A stretch of 64,000 bases of DNA, from the NCBI RefSeq assembly GCF_040500525.1, contig NZ_CP159404.1, positions 1-64,000 of the forward strand, in the 5' to 3' direction. How positions within the stretch are numbered: position 1 is the first letter of the stretch; each line of letters begins with the position of its first letter. A program made the position numbers and the translations under genes. Source of the stretch: Azospirillum formosense (lineage in GTDB: Bacteria > Pseudomonadota > Alphaproteobacteria > Azospirillales > Azospirillaceae). The notes beneath the pieces were generated by a model that was given only the letters and a program-made list of their open reading frames with translations, ran no database searches and was not told the DNA's origin. Below are positions 57,704 to 64,000 of the stretch, one piece after another.

Positions 57704-58623
57704 CGCTTGTACTCCAGATATTGGAAGCCCATCAGGCCGTAGAGATAGCCGCTGCCGACGCAGATCTTCTGGAGACGGCGGATCGGCCAGCTCGTGTCGA
57801 AGGCCAGCGCCATCGGCATGAGCGGCAGCGCGGCGAGATTCAGCGCGATGTGCGCGAGCCCCAGCGTGGAGCGCTTCACCAGCGTGCGGCGCTGGCCGTT
57901 CAGCTTGGCCTCGGTCAGCGACACGCAGGTGCCCAGGCGGAAGGCGCGGCGCAGGATCCAGCGCGCCGTCATGCGGCTGGCCGGCACATGCTCCTCGATG
58001 GTCGCCTCGTCGCACCAGACGATGCGGTGGCCCTGGCGGCGGATCTGCTCGAAGAACAGCACGTCGCTGCCGCCGGACAGGCTCAGCTCCGGGTCGAAGC
58101 GCACGCCGCCCTTCAGGATGGAGCGGCGGAACAGCACGTTGCCGGTGGCGCAATAGGCCGGTTCGCTGCCCGTGGGCAAGCGCTGCAGGTCGTGGAAGCG
58201 GCCCTTGGTCAGCCAATCGGGCGGGCGCTTCTCGTAGATCGGCAGGACGGGGCCGGCGACCACGGCGGCGCCGGTGCGCTCCATGGCCGTCACCAGCCAG
58301 TCCAGCCAGCCGGGGCTCGCCACCTCGTCGTCGTCGATGAAGGCGATCAGGTCGGCGTCCGTGGTCTCGTCCAGGCAGCGGTTGCGGGCGGCCGGGATGC
58401 CCGGCACCGGCTCCGCCGCGTAGCGGATGGGGAAGCGCCAGTCCTGCGCCATCTCCCGGCACAGCGGTTCGGCGGAGCGCGCCGGGTCGTTGTCCACCAC
58501 CAGCACTTCGACGTCCAGCGGGGCGTCGGGGTTGAAGGTCAGCCCTTCCAGCGACAGCAACGTGCGGTGAAGATCCTTCGGCCTGCGGTAGGTGCACACG
58601 CAAACCACCAGCTTTTTCGACAT
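57700..58623 (-). CDS. Glycosyltransferase family 2
   Basis: Second GT2 enzyme (307 aa): LVVCVCTYRRPKDLHRTLLSLEGL, VLVVDNDP, GIPAARNRCLDETTDADLIAFIDDDEV and the later GGSDVLFFEQIRRQGHRIVWCDEA with the catalytic region. A C-terminal hydrophobic stretch (about 262-280) may associate with the membrane. AGGAAGGAACAGG precedes the ATG at 58623. It lies 35 nt after the flippase gene in the operon. Confidence 0.88.
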   Translation of the reverse strand: MSKKLVVCVCTYRRPKDLHRTLLSLEGLTFNPDAPLDVEVLVVDNDPARSAEPLCREMAQDWRFPIRYAAEPVPGIPAARNRCLDETTDADLIAFIDDDEVASPGWLDWLVTAMERTGAAVVAGPVLPIYEKRPPDWLTKGRFHDLQRLPTGSEPAYCATGNVLFRRSILKGGVRFDPELSLSGGSDVLFFEQIRRQGHRIVWCDEATIEEHVPASRMTARWILRRAFRLGTCVSLTEAKLNGQRRTLVKRSTLGLAHIALNLAALPLMPMALAFDTSWPIRRLQKICVGSGYLYGLMGFQYLEYKR

Positions 58624-58658
58624 GGTGCCTGTTCCTTCCTCACGCCTGTTCATGGTGT

Positions 58659-60092
58659 TCATGCCGGGGATCGGGTGCGTTTCAGCCGGGCCAGCGCGAT
58701 CCGCACCTGACCCATCAGGTTGGCGGGGTTGAGCACGGCCAGGGCCAGCAGATAGAGGCTGCCCGCCGGGGCGAGCTGGACGAGCAGCAGGTCGCTTTCC
58801 ATCGCCGCGATCTTCAGCCCGGCGGCGAAGAGCAGGGCGGCGGTGGTCACCTTCAGAAGATCCTTCACCGGCACCGCCAGCACGCCGGCGCGCGGCATCA
58901 GGAGGACTGCGGCCACCACCCAGCCGAGCTGGGCCGCCAGCGAGCCGTAGGCCGCCCCGATCACCCCGAAGCGCGGGATCAGGAACAGGTTGGCGCCGAT
59001 GTTCAGCACCGCCGTCAGCATGGTCAGCTTCAGGATGTAGCCGGTCTTCTTCGTCAGGTGCAGCGACAGGTCGAAGTGGTAGATGCGCAGGATGCTGATG
59101 GAGACCGACAGGGCGACGATCGGCATGATCGCCGCGCCGGTCTCGCGGTACGCCTCGCCGAGCAGGAGCCCGACGATGCCCTGGGCGGAGATCACCTCCA
59201 TCAGAACCAGGGGCAGGCAGACGAGCAGCAGGATCGTCAGGTTCTGCGCCATGATCGGGCGCGCGGCGCGCGGGCCGGCGCTGTCGAAGGCGCGCGACGC
59301 CATCGGCAGCGTGACCAGCGAGGCCGCCGAGGCCACCAGCATGATCGGCTGCTTAGCGAGGTCGAAGGCCATGGCGTAGGCGCCGGCCGCCGCCTCGCCG
59401 ATGAACCAGTAGATCAGGAAGCGGTCGGCGAAATCGAGCGCCCAGCCGACCATCAGGCTCAGCATCAGCGGACCGCCGAAGGTCAGCAGCAGGCCGACCC
59501 GCTCCCGCGCCGGCCAGCGCAGCGAGATGCCCTTCAGGTCGGAGCGCAGCCAGATCGCCGTGACCAGCAGGAAGCCGATGCTGGTGCCGAGCAGCAGCCC
59601 CTCCTCCTTCCAGCCGATCAGCACGAAGGCGGAGCCGAGCGCCAGCCCGAACAGCGCCTTGGCGAAGGACTTCGCGGCGAAGACCGAGCCTTTCAGACGC
59701 GCCCGAGACATCTGGATCGACAGGTCGAACCAGGAGATCAGGATCGCGATGACCGGAAGATACAGCACATAGTCGATGCCGTTCATGCCCGGATAGAAGG
59801 CGACCACCGCGCCCAGGATGGCGAGCACCCCGCAGGCCACCACCAGGAAGGCGGTGACCACGGTGGAGAGCCAGGCGTCCCGCTCCGCCGCGTCGCCGCC
59901 GCATTTGCGCAGGACGAACAGGCCCATCCAGGAGAAGCCGCAGGCGTTGATCGCCGCCGCCGCCGCCATCACCAGGGCGTAATGGCCGTAGGCCTCCGGC
60001 GTGACGATGCGCGAGAAGACCGCGACCGCCGCGAAGCCCAGGATGCCGACGGCGATCCGGGTCGCGAAGAAGGCGAAGCCGCTCGACATCAT
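58659..60092 (-). CDS. Polysaccharide flippase (Wzx/MOP superfamily)
   Basis: Multi-pass membrane protein (477 aa, about 12-14 TM helices) of the oligosaccharide flippase family: FATRIAVGILGFAAVAVFSRIVTPEAYGHYAL at the N-terminus and LLLTFGGPLMLSLMVGWALDFADRFLIYWF in the middle. It moves lipid-linked repeat units across the inner membrane. Its ATG overlaps the stop codon of the polymerase gene (ATGA). Gene order polymerase-flippase-GT-GT fits a Wzx/Wzy-type pathway. Confidence 0.88.
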   Translation of the reverse strand: MMSSGFAFFATRIAVGILGFAAVAVFSRIVTPEAYGHYALVMAAAAAINACGFSWMGLFVLRKCGGDAAERDAWLSTVVTAFLVVACGVLAILGAVVAFYPGMNGIDYVLYLPVIAILISWFDLSIQMSRARLKGSVFAAKSFAKALFGLALGSAFVLIGWKEEGLLLGTSIGFLLVTAIWLRSDLKGISLRWPARERVGLLLTFGGPLMLSLMVGWALDFADRFLIYWFIGEAAAGAYAMAFDLAKQPIMLVASAASLVTLPMASRAFDSAGPRAARPIMAQNLTILLLVCLPLVLMEVISAQGIVGLLLGEAYRETGAAIMPIVALSVSISILRIYHFDLSLHLTKKTGYILKLTMLTAVLNIGANLFLIPRFGVIGAAYGSLAAQLGWVVAAVLLMPRAGVLAVPVKDLLKVTTAALLFAAGLKIAAMESDLLLVQLAPAGSLYLLALAVLNPANLMGQVRIALARLKRTRSPA

Positions 60093-61519
60093 GACCGCGA
60101 CTCCGCCACCGGGATGCCGTTCTGCAGCTTGGGCCGCCGTCCCGCCGCCGGACGCGGGGTCAGGGCGTGGGCGTGGACCGTCTTGGCCAGCCGCGTCTGG
60201 AAGGCGGTGAAGAGGAACCACAGCAGGCCGTTCTGGATCAGCAGGCTGCTTTCCGCGACGTTGCCGAGCAGGAGCATCATGGCGAAGACGATGTGCCAGC
60301 GCGCTGCGCCGCTGCGGTCGACCGGAACGATCCGGGCGATGCGCGACAGGTAGATCACATAGGCCACCAGGAAGAGGCCGAGGCCGAGCAGGCCGACGTC
60401 CAGCGTTGTCTGGATGAAGCCGTTGTGGGCGTGGATGTCGAAGCGGCCCGAGGTGCGCCAGAACAGCGCGCCCGGCGCGTCCAGACCCGACCAGAAGGCG
60501 CTGAAGCCGTAGCCCAGCACCGGCTGCTGCTCGATCATCCGGATCGCGAAGTCCCAGATCAGCGTGCGCCCGGTCAGCGTGATGTCGCGGCCGAGCAGCG
60601 CGGTGATGCTTTCCAGGTTCAGCAGCGCGAAGATGGCGGCCAGCATGATGACCATGGTGCCGCCGTACAGCTCCAGCGCCAGCGACCCGGCGTCCTGCCG
60701 GTGGGTGACCAGCATCACCAGGGTCATGCCCGCCGTGGCGACGATCAGCGCCGTGGCGGAGCCGGACATGGCGAGACAGCCGGCCATGATGGCGAAGGTG
60801 CCAAGCCGCCAGACCAGCGCCATGGTGTCGGTCACCGGGCGGGAGCGCAGGACGAACAGCCCGGCGGTCAGGCCGAAGGCCATGGCGTCGCCCAGGCCGT
60901 TCTTGTGGGAGAAGACGCCGCGCCACTGCGACCCCTGCTCCGCCGGCATCAGGCCGTAGCTCGGCAGGCCGACCGCCAGAAGCGCGCTCAGCACCGCCAG
61001 CACGAAGACCGCGCGGTGGATCATCCGCGCCAGCGCGACCTCCCCGTAGGACAGGCCGACATAGAGGCCGAAGATCGTCGTGCCGACCAGGGCCACGCTG
61101 CGGCGGATGGTCAGCGACGGGTCATGCGACCATTGGCTGGACGCGATGGCCAGCACGACCATGAGGGCCATGGGAATGCTGAGATAGCGGAAGGCCCGCA
61201 CGCCGTGGAGCATCACGATCCGCAGCAGGGCCGTGGCATAGAGAGCGGCGAAGATGAGCTGCTTGATGGTGTCGCCGGAGGATTCCGGCGCGCCGCCCGC
61301 GCGCAGGATGAAGCGCTGCGAGGGCGCGGACATCATCACCGACAGCAGCGCGTCCCACAGCAGGATCAGGCCGATGGCGCACACCACCTGATCGAACAGG
61401 CTGGGCGTGAGATCGGCGGCGCTGCGCAGGAGCGGCGTCCGTGGCCGGACGGGCGGCGCGTCGGCAGCGGGCGCCGCCGCCAGAGCGGCTCGGTTTCGCG
61501 GAAATGGCGTTGCACTCAT
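60089..61519 (-). CDS. Exopolysaccharide polymerase / O-antigen ligase family (ExoQ-like)
   Basis: Membrane protein of 476 aa with about ten TM helices and the Wzy/WaaL-type periplasmic loop: QWRGVFSHKNGLG and LTGRTLIWDFAIRMIEQQPVLGYGFSAFW, HAHNGFIQTTLDVG. These are the conserved residues of the ExoQ-type polymerases that join repeat units. The N-terminal 40 residues are an Ala/Pro-rich extension. Start 61519 has a GGGGGAA ribosome site. Confidence 0.87.
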   Translation of the reverse strand: MSATPFPRNRAALAAAPAADAPPVRPRTPLLRSAADLTPSLFDQVVCAIGLILLWDALLSVMMSAPSQRFILRAGGAPESSGDTIKQLIFAALYATALLRIVMLHGVRAFRYLSIPMALMVVLAIASSQWSHDPSLTIRRSVALVGTTIFGLYVGLSYGEVALARMIHRAVFVLAVLSALLAVGLPSYGLMPAEQGSQWRGVFSHKNGLGDAMAFGLTAGLFVLRSRPVTDTMALVWRLGTFAIMAGCLAMSGSATALIVATAGMTLVMLVTHRQDAGSLALELYGGTMVIMLAAIFALLNLESITALLGRDITLTGRTLIWDFAIRMIEQQPVLGYGFSAFWSGLDAPGALFWRTSGRFDIHAHNGFIQTTLDVGLLGLGLFLVAYVIYLSRIARIVPVDRSGAARWHIVFAMMLLLGNVAESSLLIQNGLLWFLFTAFQTRLAKTVHAHALTPRPAAGRRPKLQNGIPVAESRS

Positions 61520-61614
61520 CCTGTTCCCCCGATGAACCCCCGGGTCAACTCCTGCCCGGGGGTACGGAAACGCCCGGCCGCCGGGGCGCCGGGCGTTCCG
61601 CCGTCACGTCATGG

Positions 61615-63867
61615 TCAGCGCGTGTAGTAGCGGCGCGCCTCGTTCATGCCGTAGGCCTCTTCCGACGCGTCGGTGCGGGCCAGCTTCTTCAGGTCGACCC
61701 GGCTCAGCACGACGCTGGTCACGTCGCGGCCCAGCTCGGTCAGCCGGTCGATGGCCCGCTGGACGACGGCGCGCGGCGTCTGCTCCCAGCGCACCACGAA
61801 CAGGCATTCCGTCGCCGACCGGGTCAGCACGCCCGCGTCCGCCACGACCGCCATCGGCGGGGTGTCGAGGATGACGCAGTCGTATTCGAGCGAGGCGAAC
61901 TTGATGATGCTCGCCAGCTTCTCCGAGCCCAGAAGCTCCTGCGGGTGGTCGCAATGCGGGCGGCCGACGACGTAGTGCAGTCCGCTGCGGCCATCCACCT
62001 GGACCACGTCCTGCCATTCCGCCTTGCCGACGATCAGGTCGCTCAGGTCGCCCGGGGCGTTGTCGCCCAGCACGTTCCCGATGCGCGGGCAGCGCAGGTC
62101 GCATTCCAGCAGCAGGACCCGCCGGCCGGACGCCGCCAGCATGCGCGCCAGGGTCAGGCAGACGGTGGTCTTGCCCTCGCCGGGAACGGCGGAGGTGACC
62201 ATCACCACGGAGCCGGTGTTCAGGGCGCCGCGGGCGTAGAGCGACACGCCGATGGCGCGCACCGCCTCGCTGTACTCCGACCGCGGACGGTCGAGCACAT
62301 AGTCTTCCGGCTTGGCGTTCCTGTGATGCGGCAGGGACGGCACCAGCCCGATGGCCGGCACGCCGATCGTCTCCTCCACATGCTGGGTGTTGCGGAAGGT
62401 CTTGTTCAGATGGTCGCGCAGGAAGGCCAGGAACATGCCGATCAGCAGGCCCACGGCCAGACCGCCGCCGACGAACAGCTTCTTGCCCGGCGTGGACGGC
62501 TCCAGCGGCGGCTCCGCCTTGGACACGACGCGGGCGTCGCGCTGCTGAAGGTCGTCCTGCTCGCGCGTTTCGACGAGACGCTGGAGCAGCCCTTCATAGA
62601 CGCGGCGGTTGGCGTCGGCCTCGCGCTGAAGCTGGGCCAGACGGACGTTGGCTCCCAACTCGCCAGCGGTCTCGGCGGTCAGCTTCTTCAACGCGGCCTC
62701 AAGCTCGCGCTCGCGGGCGCGGGCGATCTCGACCTCGTTGTTGATGACCGCCATGATCTTGGTGGCTTCCTCGCGCATCTTCTGGCGCAGGTTCGTCAAC
62801 TGGTTGACGTAGGCCTGCACCGCCGGATGCTGGTCGCCGTAGCGGGTGCGGTATTCGGCGAGCCGCCGGGCGATGCCCGACTCCTCTTCACCCAACCGCT
62901 GGATCAGCGGCGAGCCGAGCACCTCGGCCGCGTTGCCCTCGGTCGGGCTGCGCGCGACGATCCGGGCGTTCTGGGCCCGCGCCTCGGCCCGGCCGCGCTC
63001 CGTCTGGGCGACGACCAGGGCGCGGTTCAACTCGGCCAGCTGCTGCGACAGGAAGGTCTCGCCGCCGGTGCCGCCGAGCACGAGGCCCTGCTGCGCGCGG
63101 TAGTCCTGCACCGCCTTGTCCGACACCTCGACCTGGGCGCGCAGCTCGTTGATGCGGTCCTCCAGCCACTTGTTGGCCTGCTGGGTGACCTCCTGCTTGG
63201 TCTGGAGCTGGTCGAGCAGATACTCGTCGACGAAGGCGTTGGCGATGCGCGCCGCCTTCTCCGCCTCCTTCGCCTTGAAGGAGACGACGATGGTGTAGGA
63301 CTGGGCGTCGCTGGTCGCCGAGAGGCCGCGGCGCACGTCGGCGATGACCGCGGCGCGCTCCTTCTCCGGCGAGGTCGGCTCCTTGACGCCGATGCCGGCG
63401 GAATTCAGATAGCCGGTGATCTGCTGGCGCAGCGGCGACAGGTCGTAGCCGACGGTGTCGTTGATCCCGGCGATGGCGCGGTCGATGGCCGAAGGCCGCT
63501 CGATGGCGCCGTTGAACTCCGGGTCGTGGACCAGCCCCAACCGGTCCACCACCTTGGCGGCGGTGGCGGTCGAGGTGATCATGTCGATTTCAGTCCGGAT
63601 CGCCGCCGCCTCGCGCGGCAGGTTGGAGATCACGGCGTTGATGTCCGTGACCTCCGTCGTGCGCGGGTCGATGATGAGCACGGCCTGGCTGGTGAACCGC
63701 GGCTCATAGAGCAGGGCACCGGTGGTGGCCAGCGCGGTGCAGCACAGGACGCTGGCGATGATCGTGCTCCGGCGCCGGCGCAGCACCTGGAGGAGGTCGC
63801 GGAGCGCGACCTCCCGGGTGCTGGCTTCGGACCCCAGGGCTCCGTCTACATGAGTGTACGCGGCCAT
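61615..63867 (-). CDS. Polysaccharide co-polymerase / BY-type tyrosine autokinase (Wzc-like, GumC-type)
   Basis: Inner-membrane chain-length regulator and kinase (750 aa). A Wzz-type N-terminus with TM1 about 35-55 (STIIASVLCCTALATTG), a long periplasmic coiled coil with VEVSDKAVQDYRAQ-like segments, TM2 about 455-475, then the cytoplasmic kinase: Walker A GEGKTT (K566), RRVLLLECDLRCPR (A') and CVILDTPPMAVVADAGVL (B). The C-terminal Tyr cluster is small (Y739, Y747, Y748). An AGGAGA site lies 6-7 nt before the ATG. It probably governs export and length of the polymer made by the operon. Confidence 0.9.
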   Translation of the reverse strand: MAAYTHVDGALGSEASTREVALRDLLQVLRRRRSTIIASVLCCTALATTGALLYEPRFTSQAVLIIDPRTTEVTDINAVISNLPREAAAIRTEIDMITSTATAAKVVDRLGLVHDPEFNGAIERPSAIDRAIAGINDTVGYDLSPLRQQITGYLNSAGIGVKEPTSPEKERAAVIADVRRGLSATSDAQSYTIVVSFKAKEAEKAARIANAFVDEYLLDQLQTKQEVTQQANKWLEDRINELRAQVEVSDKAVQDYRAQQGLVLGGTGGETFLSQQLAELNRALVVAQTERGRAEARAQNARIVARSPTEGNAAEVLGSPLIQRLGEEESGIARRLAEYRTRYGDQHPAVQAYVNQLTNLRQKMREEATKIMAVINNEVEIARARERELEAALKKLTAETAGELGANVRLAQLQREADANRRVYEGLLQRLVETREQDDLQQRDARVVSKAEPPLEPSTPGKKLFVGGGLAVGLLIGMFLAFLRDHLNKTFRNTQHVEETIGVPAIGLVPSLPHHRNAKPEDYVLDRPRSEYSEAVRAIGVSLYARGALNTGSVVMVTSAVPGEGKTTVCLTLARMLAASGRRVLLLECDLRCPRIGNVLGDNAPGDLSDLIVGKAEWQDVVQVDGRSGLHYVVGRPHCDHPQELLGSEKLASIIKFASLEYDCVILDTPPMAVVADAGVLTRSATECLFVVRWEQTPRAVVQRAIDRLTELGRDVTSVVLSRVDLKKLARTDASEEAYGMNEARRYYTR

Positions 63868-63910
63868 CCCATTCTCCTGAGGATCGGTCTGTGAGGGTCC
63901 AGGCCGGCGG

Positions 63911-64000
63911 TCAGCCCTTCACGATCTTCTCGTCGACGATGCCCGCCTTGCCGAAGGCGTTGCGGGTGTCGACGATCAGCGGCAGCCCGTCCAGGAAGGC
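63911..64000 (-). CDS. 3' end of a probable nucleotide-sugar dehydrogenase (partial)
   Basis: Only the last 29 codons are in the window, ending at TGA 63911-63913. The peptide contains LPLIVDTRNAFGKAG and ends DEKIVKG, which resembles the C-terminus of UDP-sugar/UDP-HexNAc dehydrogenases (WbpA/WecC type). Such an enzyme would supply an acidic sugar nucleotide to the exopolysaccharide operon, and it is the gene directly upstream of the kinase. The identification is provisional. Confidence 0.55.
   Translation of the reverse strand, partial: AFLDGLPLIVDTRNAFGKAGIVDEKIVKG

Noticed and set aside
1..64000. tRNA, rRNA, CRISPR array or complete insertion sequence
   Set aside because: I looked for regularly spaced repeats with spacers, transposase motifs and tRNA-like ends and found none that could be supported.

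Overview
The window looks like a stretch of a secondary replicon (chromid or megaplasmid) from a high-GC alphaproteobacterium. Azospirillum or a close Rhodospirillales relative is my best guess. The basis is gene content: a plasmid-type replication initiator whose ATG is the first base of the window, an unlinked parAB partition operon, a FixLJ-type oxygen sensor, tetrathionate reductase and an exopolysaccharide cluster. Nothing in the sequence names the species. Nearly all genes share one very high-GC codon style. The clear exception is an AT-rich GIY-YIG gene near 31 kb.

Layout: 1-3.8 kb has the replication initiator, an ohrR/ohr peroxide-defence pair, a LprI-type lysozyme-inhibitor-like gene and a small helical protein. 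3.9-8.3 kb is a c-di-GMP phosphodiesterase response regulator followed by a large hybrid histidine kinase. 8.3-11.4 kb is a betaine-type ABC importer (reverse strand). 12-15.4 kb has an M3 peptidase, a HutD-like protein and a LprI/MliC fusion. 15.6-25 kb is an MdtABC-type tripartite RND efflux operon with its NodT-type outer-membrane lipoprotein. 25.3-30.6 kb holds a GMC oxidoreductase, a FixL/FixJ pair, a lone receiver protein and a nitroreductase. 30.6-32 kb is a sparse segment with the GIY-YIG gene. 32-33.4 kb has a membrane protein and a YceI protein.

33.4-41.1 kb is the most interesting block. A cNMP-binding Crp-family regulator is divergent from a CyaC-like adenylate cyclase (six-helix tetra-His membrane domain, [2Fe-2S] ferredoxin domain, class III cyclase). 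The cyclase converges on a ttrBCA tetrathionate reductase operon that has no visible ttrSR. This suggests a redox/quinone-to-cAMP control module next to an anaerobic quinol-linked reductase.

41.3-49 kb has a class A beta-lactamase with divergent AmpR, an aldo/keto reductase, a chemoreceptor with a sigma-54-like promoter and upstream repeats, a membrane-domain-only ABC protein, and an HPP-CBS membrane protein behind a near-perfect SoxR box. 49-51.2 kb is parAB, flanked on both sides by the same 18-bp palindrome, a good parS candidate. 51.2-56.6 kb has an M48 lipoprotein peptidase, a flavodoxin-fold reductase, an HTH protein with a long Pro/Ala/Glu tail, an AbrB-type membrane protein and a hydroxypyruvate isomerase/AEC transporter pair. 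56.7 kb to the end is a reverse-strand exopolysaccharide operon (two GT2 enzymes, a flippase, an ExoQ-like polymerase, a Wzc-like kinase and the 3' end of a probable nucleotide-sugar dehydrogenase).

All identifications come from reading motifs and architecture by eye; no database search was run. No rRNA, tRNA, CRISPR array or intact insertion sequence was recognised.
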